A stretch of 34,387 bases of DNA from an uncultured Clostridium sp. (GCA_900540335.1 UQFC01000021.1:1-34387); one strand, 5' to 3'; counted from the stretch's first letter, positions 14,340-22,847 are shown. The notes: generated by a model not told the origin, from the letters alone. Numbers and translations are program-made.

Positions 14340-16269
14340 AAGTACGAAGAATAACAGTATCAGAGAAGCATTGCCAAGACTGGCAAAATATATGATCGTA
14401 TGTATGATTCTTTTGATTCTTCCTGCCAATATTGGTTTTCAGCTGTATATTCATCATGAAAGCCAGAAGGCTTCAGCTGACGAAATGTTCCGCCAGGTAG
14501 GTCCGTTGATTGAAGCCAATGAAAAGGATATGGAAGAAGCCAGGAATGACTTTTCGGAGAAGTGTATTCAGGCGGCTGACATGGCGGCTTATTTTGTCCA
14601 GTACACGCCTGAAGTAAAAAACAGTCTGGAACAGACCAGGGAGCTGGCAAAATTGCTGGATGTGGACGAGCTTCACTATTTTTCCAAAGCGGGAAAGATA
14701 TGCGGAGGAACCCATCCGGAATATTACGGACTTTCCTTTTATTCCGGAGAACAGATGTCGTATTTTCTGCCGATGCTTCAGGATACCTCGCTGAAGATGT
14801 GCCAGGATATTACTCCGAATACGGCAGAGGGAAAGCAGATGCAGTATGCGGCTGTGTGGATGGCTGACGGAAGCGGTATTATTCAGATTGGAATGGAACC
14901 GAGGCGGGTGATTCAGGAAACAGAGAAGAAGAGTCTCAGCGGAATGATTGCCAGTATGCCTTCGGTAAGCTGGGGTGATTTTCTGATTATTGATTCCCGG
15001 AGCGGAACAGTTGTGGCAGCTACGACAGGCGATCTGATTGGCAGGGATGTAAGTGAACCGCTGAAAAAGATACATCCGGGAACAGAATTGTTGTCCTACC
15101 ACTACCGGTTTGGAGGAAGGCGGCACTGTGTGTATATAAAGCCTTATAAGAATTATATTCTGGCAAGAACCTACTACTCCAGTCATCTGATAAAGAGATT
15201 TGTAGTTTCCTCCCTTCTGGTGCTGACTTATGTGCTGATTGTGGGAAGTGTGATTATTGGCGCAATTATCTGGTATGTGAATAAAAAGCTTTCGGATAAT
15301 GTGGACCGTATTGTGCGGGAACTGGAAAAGATTGAGGGAGGAAATCTGGAGAATCTGACCATCCAGACGAATATCCTGGAGTTTGATGAATTGATTGCCC
15401 GAATCAACCAGCTGCTGAAGAGCCTTCGTCTCAGCTGGAATAAGTTTTCTGCGGTAATTGATAAGGGGCGGTTCCCCATTGGAATTTATGAGGAGAATTA
15501 TTTTTATAAGAAAGTGTTCATCAGTGAGCGATTGCTTGAAATTCTCGGATTTTCCGGTGAGGATATGGAGAGTGGAAGAGTTTCTGAAACCGGAGTAAGA
15601 GAAATTCTGGAGGGGATCAGAAAACATAAGACTGATGATGAAAATTTCATTTTCCAGTTTGACAGAGACGGGAAGACAGTATACCTTCGTATGGAGATGG
15701 AGGAGGATGATCAAAGCGTTACGTATTTTGTGACAGACGCGACAGCCTGGTGGAATGAGATTAACCAGCTGAAGGCGGAGAATGCCAGAGACAGTCTGAC
15801 AGGTCTTTTGAACCGGAAGGGCTTTCATGACGGGCTGGAGTCTCTCTTTACCTGCCCGGAGCAGCTGAAAAATGCTGCTATGGTTATGCTGGATGCAGAC
15901 GGGCTGAAGATGGTGAATGATATTTTCGGCCACTATATGGGTGATGATTACCTGAAACGGATTGCTGCAGCAGCAGGAGAACAAACCGGTCACGGAAAAC
16001 TCAGTGCCCGTCTGGGAGGAGATGAATTCGTCGTATTTCTGTATGGATATTCGTCACGGGATGACCTGGCGGAAGATATTCAGAAGATGAAGAGACATCG
16101 GGGAGAAATCTTTATCGGGGGAGAGGAGCAGGTGACTGTTACGGTCGAATTTTCCCTGGGATGCGTCTTTTATCCGGAAGAGGGGACGGACTATCATGCA
16201 TTGATGCATCTGGCGGATAAGAAGATGTACGAAGAAAAACGGAAACGAAAAAACAGGGGAAAAGAGTGA
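14329..16269 (+). CDS. Membrane diguanylate cyclase: sensor, HAMP, PAS-like, GGDEF
   Basis: 646 residues. TM1 is about 20-41, an extracytoplasmic domain follows to about 290, TM2 is about 292-314, then a HAMP-like linker (NKKLSDNVDRIVRELEKIEG), a PAS-like region (about 375-475) and a GGDEF domain. The signature GGDEF is intact at 563-567, with DSLTGLLNRKGF and DADGLKMVND upstream, so it should make c-di-GMP from two GTP. The inhibitory I-site RxxD is absent (GHGK at the equivalent place), suggesting no product feedback there. GGAGAG lies 6 bases before ATG 14329, inside the end of the EAL gene, an 11-base overlap. A terminator follows. Confidence 0.9.
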   Translation: MKNRSTKNNSIREALPRLAKYMIVCMILLILPANIGFQLYIHHESQKASADEMFRQVGPLIEANEKDMEEARNDFSEKCIQAADMAAYFVQYTPEVKNSLEQTRELAKLLDVDELHYFSKAGKICGGTHPEYYGLSFYSGEQMSYFLPMLQDTSLKMCQDITPNTAEGKQMQYAAVWMADGSGIIQIGMEPRRVIQETEKKSLSGMIASMPSVSWGDFLIIDSRSGTVVAATTGDLIGRDVSEPLKKIHPGTELLSYHYRFGGRRHCVYIKPYKNYILARTYYSSHLIKRFVVSSLLVLTYVLIVGSVIIGAIIWYVNKKLSDNVDRIVRELEKIEGGNLENLTIQTNILEFDELIARINQLLKSLRLSWNKFSAVIDKGRFPIGIYEENYFYKKVFISERLLEILGFSGEDMESGRVSETGVREILEGIRKHKTDDENFIFQFDRDGKTVYLRMEMEEDDQSVTYFVTDATAWWNEINQLKAENARDSLTGLLNRKGFHDGLESLFTCPEQLKNAAMVMLDADGLKMVNDIFGHYMGDDYLKRIAAAAGEQTGHGKLSARLGGDEFVVFLYGYSSRDDLAEDIQKMKRHRGEIFIGGEEQVTVTVEFSLGCVFYPEEGTDYHALMHLADKKMYEEKRKRKNRGKE

Positions 16270-16308
16270 AGGCTTTGAATCAGGAGATTCAAACAGAATG
16301 AGAGAGGG

Positions 16309-16339
16309 AGGATGCTGCTTGCGGCATCCTTTTTTTTTG
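16309..16339 (+). terminator. Terminator after the diguanylate cyclase gene
   Basis: AGGATGC (16309-16315) pairs with GCATCCT (16324-16330), 8-base loop, then a run of nine or ten T. A second short hairpin without T-run, TTTGAATC-AGGA-GATTCAAA, lies just before it at about 16274-16293. Confidence 0.88.
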
Positions 16340-16383
16340 TTTCATAGAAAAAAACATATAGAAACTATACATAATCATATATT

Positions 16384-16411
16384 TTACTTATAACCTTCCG
16401 GGACGTATAAT
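16384..16411 (+). promoter_or_regulatory. Promoter of the tricarboxylate cassette
   Basis: -35 TTACTT (16384-16389), 16-base spacer, consensus -10 TATAAT (16406-16411), with AAAGGAG and ATG 16451 downstream. Upstream is very AT-rich and contains the dyad TATA-GAAAC-TATA (16357-16369) and ATAA-N7-TTTT (16371-16385), possible operator positions. Confidence 0.65.
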
Positions 16412-16450
16412 AAAAATCAGAAGGAATCGGTTTGCGAAAGGAGAAGAATC

Positions 16451-17620
16451 ATGGAGGAAATCAAGGCGGCACAGGAACAGTTTGGAAAGCTGATTGAATC
16501 AGAATTTCAGCGGATTGAGAAAATGAAAAAGGACAGAGAGGCAGTTGATTTTTCCAGTCTGGAAACGATTGTAATCGGAGTTCTTCCCGGAGACGGGATT
16601 GGCCCGATTATTATGAAGCAGGCTCTGCGGGTTCTGAGAAATCTGCTTGCGCCGGAACTGGAACAGGGGCATGTGGAGATTCGTGAAATTGAAGGAATGA
16701 CGATTGAAAACCGGGCGGCAAAGCTGCAGAGTCTTCCTGACGAGGTGTTTGAGGAGATTCAGAAATGTAATATTTTGATCAAGGGGCCGATGGTTACGCC
16801 GCGGGCAGGAGAGCCCTGGCCGAACCTGGTTTCCGCCAACAGTCTGCTTCGCCGGGGACTGGAGCTGTTTGCAGCAGTCCGTCCTATCCGGATTCCTGAT
16901 AAGAATATTGACTGGACATTTTTCAGAGAGAACATTGAAGGGGAATATATCTGGGGAAATAAGGGGATTCAGGTAAACGAGGATCTGGCAGTTGATTTTA
17001 AGGTGCAGACAAAACAGGGAAGTGAAAGGATTGCGCGGGCTGCCTTTGAGTATGCGAGAAAAAATGGTAAAAAGAATGTGACGATTGTAACCAAGGCCAA
17101 TATTGTAAAGCTGGCGGATGGAAACTTTATTCAGGCTGTCCGCAGAGTGGGAGAGGAGTATCCGGAGATAGAAATTCAGGAACGTCTGGTAGACGCCATG
17201 TGCGCCAAAATGCTGGATCCGGAATTTAACAAAGGAATCGAAGTGATTGTGCTGCCGAATCTGTATGGCGACATTGTAACGGATGTGGCTGCAGAGCATC
17301 AGGGCGGACTGGGAACAGCATCCTCTTCCAATATCGGAAACCACTATGCCATGTTTGAGGCCATTCACGGAACGGCTCCGTTTTTGATGGAGCACGGCAG
17401 AGGGGATTACGCAGATCCCTGTTCTCTGATCCGGGCAGCAGGAATGCTGATGGCTCATATCGGCTGCGGTGACCGGAAGGAGATTCTGGACAGAGCGCTT
17501 GATATCTGTACGATTACAGAGCGAAAAGCTGTGATTACTACAGATGTGGACGGGGCAACGGCAGAGGAATTTACAGATTATCTGCTGGAAACCATAGAGG
17601 GGCTGCAACAGGGAGTCTGA
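16451..17620 (+). CDS. Isocitrate/isopropylmalate family dehydrogenase, probably NAD(P)-isocitrate dehydrogenase
   Basis: A 389-residue beta-decarboxylating dehydrogenase. GVLPGDGIGPIIMKQAL is the N-terminal nucleotide-fold motif. SANSLLRRGLELFAAVRPIR has the S-x-N-x-x-L-R pattern of isocitrate rather than isopropylmalate enzymes. NLYGDIVTDVAAEHQGGLG is the metal-binding signature and FEAIHGTAP follows. The N-terminus carries a charged helix of about 35 residues before the fold. It would oxidise isocitrate to 2-oxoglutarate and CO2. The neighbours are a PrpF-family isomerase and an aconitase-family hydratase, supporting a tricarboxylate substrate. No citrate synthase is nearby. Substrate could still be a related 2-hydroxy acid; no leucine gene is adjacent. 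Confidence 0.82.
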   Translation: MEEIKAAQEQFGKLIESEFQRIEKMKKDREAVDFSSLETIVIGVLPGDGIGPIIMKQALRVLRNLLAPELEQGHVEIREIEGMTIENRAAKLQSLPDEVFEEIQKCNILIKGPMVTPRAGEPWPNLVSANSLLRRGLELFAAVRPIRIPDKNIDWTFFRENIEGEYIWGNKGIQVNEDLAVDFKVQTKQGSERIARAAFEYARKNGKKNVTIVTKANIVKLADGNFIQAVRRVGEEYPEIEIQERLVDAMCAKMLDPEFNKGIEVIVLPNLYGDIVTDVAAEHQGGLGTASSSNIGNHYAMFEAIHGTAPFLMEHGRGDYADPCSLIRAAGMLMAHIGCGDRKEILDRALDICTITERKAVITTDVDGATAEEFTDYLLETIEGLQQGV

Positions 17621-17686
17621 GCTGACAGAGACGGAAACACAACCTAAGGACAAAGGCATCCGGTAAGAAAGGAGAAGAGTGACGCC

Positions 17687-18826
17687 ATGAGAAAATTTCA
17701 TACGGTTTTTATGAGAGGCGGTACCAGTAAGGGGTGTATGTTCCATAAAGAGGAGCTGCCGGAAAACACAGATGAGTGGGATTCTATTTTTCTGCAGGCT
17801 ATGGGGGATCCGGATCCCAAACAGATTGACGGTCTGGGGGGAACGGTTTCCTCTAACAATAAAATTGTGATTGTGTGGAAAAGCCAGGAGCCGGGAATTG
17901 ATGTGGAGTATCTGGTGGGCCAGGTGATTGTGGGAAAGAGCCAGGTGGACTACAAGTCCAACTGCGGAAACATGACAGCTGCTGTAGGTCCTTATGCAGT
18001 AGAAGAGGGCATGGTGGATATTACAGAGCCGGTGACCTGCGTCCACATGTTAAACCGCAACACAGGAAAATATATTGACGTGACAGTTCCCATTGATCCG
18101 GAGACAAAGAGCTTTGCCCAGGATGGAAACTGTGCCATTGCCGGTGTAGACGGAACGGCTGCGGAGCTGAATGTGAAATTTTTGAATCCGGCAGGGGCTA
18201 AAACAGGGCTTCTCCTTCCGACAGGAAGCTGCCTGGATGTTCTTGATATTCCCGGTTTTGGAAAGCTGGAGGCAACGATACTTGATGTCTCAAACCCCAT
18301 GGTTCTCGTTCGTGCCGGAGACATTGGAATGACAGGAACAGAGCTTCCGGGAGAAATCAACCAGAATAAGGAAATTTGCGATCTTCTGGAAAAGATTCGC
18401 GGAACCGCCTGCTGTAAAATGGGATTCGCAAAGGATCTGCAGGATGCATCAGATAACAGTCCGGCAGTGCCGAAGGTGGGCTTTGTGGCAGAACCGAAAA
18501 CCTATGTGGATATTGCGGGAAATACGGTGCAGGCGGAAGAGATGGATATCTGCGCCCGGGTAATTTCTGTGTTCCAGTGTCACAAGGCATGTCCTCTGAC
18601 ATCAGCCAGTGCCATCAGCGTGGCAGCTGCGCTGAAGGGTTCTGTGGTTCAGCAGGTGATGCGTCCTGTGGAACAGGTGAAGTATGTGCGGATCGGTCAG
18701 CCAAGCGGTATTATGACTATGGTGCCGGAGGTGAAAGAGGAGGACGGAGCTCTTACTCTGCCCAGTGTAGGTGTTCAGAGAACAGCAAGAAGAATTATGG
18801 AAGGAACGCTTTATATTAGAAAATAA
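17687..18826 (+). CDS. PrpF-family isomerase (aconitate/methylaconitate/oxalomesaconate isomerase type)
   Basis: 379 residues with the PrpF marks RGGTSKG (10-16), IDGLGG...SNNKI (47-60) and the SNCGNMTAAVGPYAVEEG segment with likely active-site C93. The diaminopimelate-epimerase-like fold of this family shifts a double bond or isomerises unsaturated tricarboxylic acids: 2-methylaconitate and trans-aconitate (PrpF), methylitaconate (Mii), oxalomesaconate (GalD). The true substrate here is unknown. No prpB, prpC or acnD-type methylcitrate genes are visible. AAAGGAG lies upstream of ATG 17687. The stop shares a base with the start of the hydratase (TAATG), so the two are probably made together and act on one pathway, as in the E. 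coli ybhH/ybhJ pairing. Confidence 0.87.
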   Translation: MRKFHTVFMRGGTSKGCMFHKEELPENTDEWDSIFLQAMGDPDPKQIDGLGGTVSSNNKIVIVWKSQEPGIDVEYLVGQVIVGKSQVDYKSNCGNMTAAVGPYAVEEGMVDITEPVTCVHMLNRNTGKYIDVTVPIDPETKSFAQDGNCAIAGVDGTAAELNVKFLNPAGAKTGLLLPTGSCLDVLDIPGFGKLEATILDVSNPMVLVRAGDIGMTGTELPGEINQNKEICDLLEKIRGTACCKMGFAKDLQDASDNSPAVPKVGFVAEPKTYVDIAGNTVQAEEMDICARVISVFQCHKACPLTSASAISVAAALKGSVVQQVMRPVEQVKYVRIGQPSGIMTMVPEVKEEDGALTLPSVGVQRTARRIMEGTLYIRK

Positions 18827-21141
18827 TGATTACATTAACGGATCACGGAGTATTTTTGAGAAAAAACTGGGAGTTTACAGAGCTGCCGGAAACAGGCGTC
18901 TGTTCTGAGGAGGACATTGTCCGGGTCAGGCAGGAAGGAAAAGCCCGGACAATGGCAGGGCGGATTTTGAAAGCCCACAACTGCAGTAAAAATCAGAAAG
19001 AGCTGAAGCTGAAATTTGATGCCCTGGTATCTCCGGACAATAATTATGTAAATATTCTGCAGACAGCCCGGGCCAGCAAAATGGAACGGTTTCCGGTTCC
19101 CTATGTGCTTTCTAACTGTCACCATACCTTATGTGCAGTTGGCGGTACCATCAATGAAGACGACCATGTATTTGGACTGGGCAGTGTAAAAAAATACGGA
19201 GGGATTTTTGTTCCTCCTTACAGGGCTGTTCTTCATCAGTATATGAGAGAGCAGATGGCGGGCTGCGGAAAAATGATTCTGGGTTCGGACAGCCATACCC
19301 GCTATGGAGCCCTGGGAACTATGGGAATCGGAGAAGGAGGAGGGGAGGCAGTAAAGCAGCTGCTAGGAAGAACCTATGATATTGCCAGCCCTCCGGTGAT
19401 TGCTGTAAAGCTGACCGGAACCCCGAAGCCGGGAGTCGGCCCTCAGGATGTGGCCCTGGCGCTGATAGGGGAAACCTTCGGGAATCATTTTAATCAAAAT
19501 AAAATTCTGGAATTTGTGGGGCCGGGAATCCGGGGATTATCCATGGAATACCGGATAGGAATTGACGTAATGACCACAGAAAGCGGAGCCCTTTCCAGTA
19601 TCTGGTGTACAGACGAAAAGACAGAGGAGTATCTGGCGGAACACGGACGAAAGGAAGCATATGAGACACTGGCTCCTGAGGAGGGGGCATATTATGACGG
19701 TCTTATTGAGTTTGATTTGTCCAAGGTTGAATGTATGATTGCTCTTCCTTTCCATCCCAGCAATGGAATCTCCATTCGGGAATTTAAGGAAAATATGATG
19801 GAGATTCTGCATCAGGTGGAGGAAGAGGGACGAAGAATTAAGGGAAAGGAACAAGAGGCTTTTTCCATTATGTCTCATGTGAGAAATGGAGAATTCTGTG
19901 TGGATCAGGCTCTCGTCAGCGGCTGCAGCGGCGGACTGTTTGAAAATATTGTGGCCATGGCGGATATTCTGAAGGGATACGGAATTCCGGGCAGCGGACT
20001 GAATCTGGGAATCAATCCGGCAAGTCTTCCGATTATGTCAGATCTGATGGCGCAGGGAATTGCAGGAGAGCTGGCTGTGTGCGGTGCAGTTCTTCGTCCG
20101 GCTATCTGCGGCCCCTGCTTTGGGGTAACGGATGTTCCGGCCAATAATCAGCTGAGTATTCGTCATGTAACGAGAAATTATCCCAACAGGGAGGGTTCAA
20201 AGCCGGGAAGCGGTCAGATGGCGGCAGTTTGTCTGATGGATGCCCGTTCTATTGCTGCGACTGTGAGAAACGGGGGAAAACTGACGGCAGCAACCGACTT
20301 TGATGTGGAATACCGCAGGCTTCCCTATCACTTCGAGAAGAAAATCTACGAAAATCAGGTTTTCGACTGCTTTGGAAAGGGAAATCCGGAAGAGAAGCTG
20401 GTGAAGGGGCCGAATATTGAGGACTGGCCGGTGATGTATCGCCCGGGAAAGCACCTTTTGCTGAAAACAGCGGGCTCTTACAAGGGCTCAGTGACAACAG
20501 ATGAGCTGGTTCCCTCCGGAGAGGCATCCTCCTTCCGTTCCAATCCGGAAAAAATATCTCAGTATACCATGAGCAGCCGAGACAGGAATTATGTCAGTCG
20601 TGCTAAGGCGATAAGAGAGCTGGAGCGGCAAAGACGGGAAACAGATAAAACAGAGGATGAGGAGCTGAACGGACTTTTGGCGGCTCTGGAAAATCGCCTG
20701 GGCTGCAGTGTGAGTGAAATTACCCTGGGAAGTTTGATGGTGAGCGATCAGATTGGAGACGGTTCTTCCAGAGAACAGGCGGCCAGCTGCCAGAAGGTGC
20801 TGGGAGGCTTTGCCAATCTGACTAATGAATATGCGACCAAGCGCTACCGCTCAAATCTGATTAACTGGGGAATTTTGCCTTTGCGGACTGAGGAAGCGCT
20901 GAATGTGCCGGAAGGAGAATATCTTCTTTTGAAAAATGTGGAGGATGCGGTGAATAACATGACGCCGGAAAGCAGCTGCAGGATAGAGCTGGAAATTCTG
21001 AACAGGCAGACCGGCATGGCAGAGGGAAGTATTTTTTGTACAATGGACAGTCTGACAGAAGAGGAGAAAAAGATTTTACTGTCAGGATGTCTGATGAATT
21101 TTTATCAAAATGAAAAAGAGTCCGCTTCAGATTCCTATTGA
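18826..21141 (+). CDS. Aconitase-family hydratase (YbhJ-like), 4Fe-4S
   Basis: 771 residues. The substrate loop SDSHT is at 154-158 in LGSDSHTRYGALGTMGIGEGG. The three cluster cysteines are C367 (VSGCSGG), C428 and C431 (CGPCFG), the same spacing as C358/C421/C424 of mitochondrial aconitase. The C-terminal swivel domain has QIGDGSSREQAA and the RSNLINWGILPL region. So it should be a catalytically competent hydro-lyase on cis-aconitate or a close analogue. In size and arrangement it resembles E. coli YbhJ more than AcnA/AcnB (from memory). It overlaps the PrpF-like gene by one base. Its TGA stop lies in the -35 box of the purE promoter, and no terminator separates them. Confidence 0.87.
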   Translation: MITLTDHGVFLRKNWEFTELPETGVCSEEDIVRVRQEGKARTMAGRILKAHNCSKNQKELKLKFDALVSPDNNYVNILQTARASKMERFPVPYVLSNCHHTLCAVGGTINEDDHVFGLGSVKKYGGIFVPPYRAVLHQYMREQMAGCGKMILGSDSHTRYGALGTMGIGEGGGEAVKQLLGRTYDIASPPVIAVKLTGTPKPGVGPQDVALALIGETFGNHFNQNKILEFVGPGIRGLSMEYRIGIDVMTTESGALSSIWCTDEKTEEYLAEHGRKEAYETLAPEEGAYYDGLIEFDLSKVECMIALPFHPSNGISIREFKENMMEILHQVEEEGRRIKGKEQEAFSIMSHVRNGEFCVDQALVSGCSGGLFENIVAMADILKGYGIPGSGLNLGINPASLPIMSDLMAQGIAGELAVCGAVLRPAICGPCFGVTDVPANNQLSIRHVTRNYPNREGSKPGSGQMAAVCLMDARSIAATVRNGGKLTAATDFDVEYRRLPYHFEKKIYENQVFDCFGKGNPEEKLVKGPNIEDWPVMYRPGKHLLLKTAGSYKGSVTTDELVPSGEASSFRSNPEKISQYTMSSRDRNYVSRAKAIRELERQRRETDKTEDEELNGLLAALENRLGCSVSEITLGSLMVSDQIGDGSSREQAASCQKVLGGFANLTNEYATKRYRSNLINWGILPLRTEEALNVPEGEYLLLKNVEDAVNNMTPESSCRIELEILNRQTGMAEGSIFCTMDSLTEEEKKILLSGCLMNFYQNEKESASDSY

Positions 21142-21166
21142 CGGCAGTGAGAAAATTTAGTATCAT
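21138..21166 (+). promoter_or_regulatory. Promoter of the purE operon
   Basis: -35 TTGACG (21138-21143), 17-base spacer, -10 TATCAT (21161-21166). The upstream gene's TGA stop (21139-21141) is inside the -35. The remaining leader to ATG 21239 is AT-rich; I see no guanine/PRPP riboswitch or strong hairpin. Confidence 0.72.
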
Positions 21167-21238
21167 ACTGATAAGAACAGGTTTATACAAAGACACTACT
21201 TATAAGATTTTCTAATAAAGATAAAAGGAGAACTTACA

Positions 21239-21751
21239 ATGGCGAAAGTAGGAATTGTAATGGGAAGCGACTCAGATATGCCGGTTATGGCAAAGGCGGC
21301 TGAGATCCTTGATAAGTTTGGAATTGATTATGAAATGACAATTATTTCCGCGCACAGAGAGCCGGATATTTTCTTCCAGTGGGCAAAATCTGCAGAGGAA
21401 AGAGGAATCCGTGTGATTATTGCAGGAGCCGGAAAGGCAGCTCACCTGCCCGGTATGTGCGCCGCTTTGTTTTCCATGCCGGTAATCGGAATCCCTATGA
21501 AGACTTCCGACCTGGGCGGTGTAGATTCTCTGTATTCTATTGTACAGATGCCTTCCGGAATTCCGGTAGCAACCGTAGCGATTAACGGAGGAGCCAATGC
21601 AGGAATTCTGGCAGCAAAGATTCTGGCGGTTTCTGATGAGGAGCTGCTGCAGAAGATAAAGGATTATTCCGAAGCTCTGAAAAATGACGTAGTGAAAAAA
21701 GCAGAAAAGCTTGAGCGTGTGGGATATCAGGAATATCTTGCACAGATGTAA
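21239..21751 (+). CDS. purE: 5-(carboxyamino)imidazole ribonucleotide mutase
   Basis: Moves the carboxyl group of N5-CAIR to give CAIR in purine synthesis, in the cytoplasm. 170 residues, the usual class I PurE length. MGSDSDMPVM (8-17), SAHREP (37-42) with the catalytic histidine H39, and IAGAGKAAHLPGMCA are all present. AAAGGAG precedes ATG 21239. No purK follows, so the N5-CAIR source is elsewhere, or the enzyme is of the class that uses AIR and CO2 directly; the sequence cannot settle this. First gene of purE-purM-purN-purD. Confidence 0.96.
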   Translation: MAKVGIVMGSDSDMPVMAKAAEILDKFGIDYEMTIISAHREPDIFFQWAKSAEERGIRVIIAGAGKAAHLPGMCAALFSMPVIGIPMKTSDLGGVDSLYSIVQMPSGIPVATVAINGGANAGILAAKILAVSDEELLQKIKDYSEALKNDVVKKAEKLERVGYQEYLAQM

Positions 21752-21815
21752 ACAGGCTGACAGAGATAAAAACGAAAACACAGAGAAACAGCAGAATAAG
21801 ATCGGAGGATGAATC

Positions 21816-22847
21816 ATGGATTACAAGAAAGCCGGAGTAGATATTGAAGCTGGTTACAAGTCAGTGGAGCTGATGAAGGAGCATGTAAAAAAGACCATGC
21901 GCGAGGAAGTGCTGGGAGGTCTGGGCGGTTTTTCAGGCGCATTTTCCCTGGCAAAGATCAAGGAGATGGAGGAGCCGGTGCTTCTCTCCGGAACAGACGG
22001 ATGCGGAACCAAGGTAAAGCTGGCTATTATTATGGATCAGCATGACACCATTGGCATTGACGCTGTGGCTATGTGTGTTAACGATATTGCATGTGCAGGA
22101 GGCGAGCCCCTGTTTTTCCTGGATTACATTGCCTGCGGAAAGAATTATCCTGAAAAGATTGCTTCGATTGTAAAAGGTGTGGCAGAGGGATGTCTTCAGT
22201 CTGAGGCTGCTTTGATTGGCGGCGAGACAGCAGAGCATCCGGGACTGATGCCGGAGGAGGATTATGACCTGGCCGGATTTGCAGTTGGCGTATGCGACAA
22301 AAAAGATATGATTACAGGAGAGCATCTGCAGGCAGGCGATGTGCTGATTGGCATGGCGTCTACCGGCGTTCACTCCAACGGCTTTTCTCTGGTGCGCAAG
22401 GTATTTGAACAGGAAATGACAAAAGAGGGTCTGGGAACCTACTATGATGTTCTGGGCAAAACCCTGGGCGAGGCACTGCTGGCGCCTACCAGAATCTATG
22501 TAAAAGCCTTAAAGAGCCTGAAAGAAGCAGGGGTTCAGGTAAAGGCCTGCAGCCATATTACCGGCGGCGGATTTTATGAGAACGTTCCCCGTATGCTGAA
22601 AGAAGGAACTCATGCTGTAATCAAAAAGGACAGCTATCAGGTACCTCCGATCTTTAAGCTGATGGCAGAAAAGGGCGATATTGCAGAAGAGATGATGTAC
22701 AATACCTTCAATATGGGTCTGGGCATGATTGTAGCCGTAGATCCGTCTCAGGTGGACACTGCAATGGAGGCAATCCGGAAATCAGGAGATGTTCCCTATG
22801 TGGTTGGTTCTATTGAAGCCGGAGAAAAAGGGGTGACCTTATGCTGA
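21816..22847 (+). CDS. purM: Phosphoribosylformylglycinamidine cyclo-ligase (AIR synthetase)
   Basis: Closes FGAM to AIR with ATP. 343 residues of the PurM/SelD fold. YKKAGVDIEAG (N-terminus), LSGTDGCGTKVKLA, DAVAMCVNDIACAGGEPLFFLDYIA (dimer and ATP site), GGETAEHPG and SHITGGGFYENVPR are all present. GGAGG lies about 8 bases before ATG 21816. The last seven bases overlap the start of purN, which indicates translational coupling in the operon. Confidence 0.96.
   Translation: MDYKKAGVDIEAGYKSVELMKEHVKKTMREEVLGGLGGFSGAFSLAKIKEMEEPVLLSGTDGCGTKVKLAIIMDQHDTIGIDAVAMCVNDIACAGGEPLFFLDYIACGKNYPEKIASIVKGVAEGCLQSEAALIGGETAEHPGLMPEEDYDLAGFAVGVCDKKDMITGEHLQAGDVLIGMASTGVHSNGFSLVRKVFEQEMTKEGLGTYYDVLGKTLGEALLAPTRIYVKALKSLKEAGVQVKACSHITGGGFYENVPRMLKEGTHAVIKKDSYQVPPIFKLMAEKGDIAEEMMYNTFNMGLGMIVAVDPSQVDTAMEAIRKSGDVPYVVGSIEAGEKGVTLC

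Noticed and set aside
14473..15993. Minus-strand open frame of 506 codons opposite the diguanylate cyclase gene
   Set aside because: Same shadow features; the plus strand carries clear transmembrane, HAMP and GGDEF motifs.
16499..18046. Long open frame on the minus strand (515 codons) antisense to the dehydrogenase and PrpF-like genes
   Set aside because: It lies opposite strongly conserved enzymes, is rich in Ser, His, Cys and Asn as expected of a shadow frame, has no ribosome site and matches no family.
17687..21141. Methylcitrate cycle (prpF-acnD) for propionate
   Set aside because: No 2-methylcitrate synthase or methylisocitrate lyase gene is near, and an isocitrate-type dehydrogenase heads the cassette instead.
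21142..21238. Purine riboswitch or PRPP-type leader before purE
   Set aside because: Only about 70 AT-rich bases follow the promoter, and neither the conserved purine aptamer loops nor a terminator hairpin is present.
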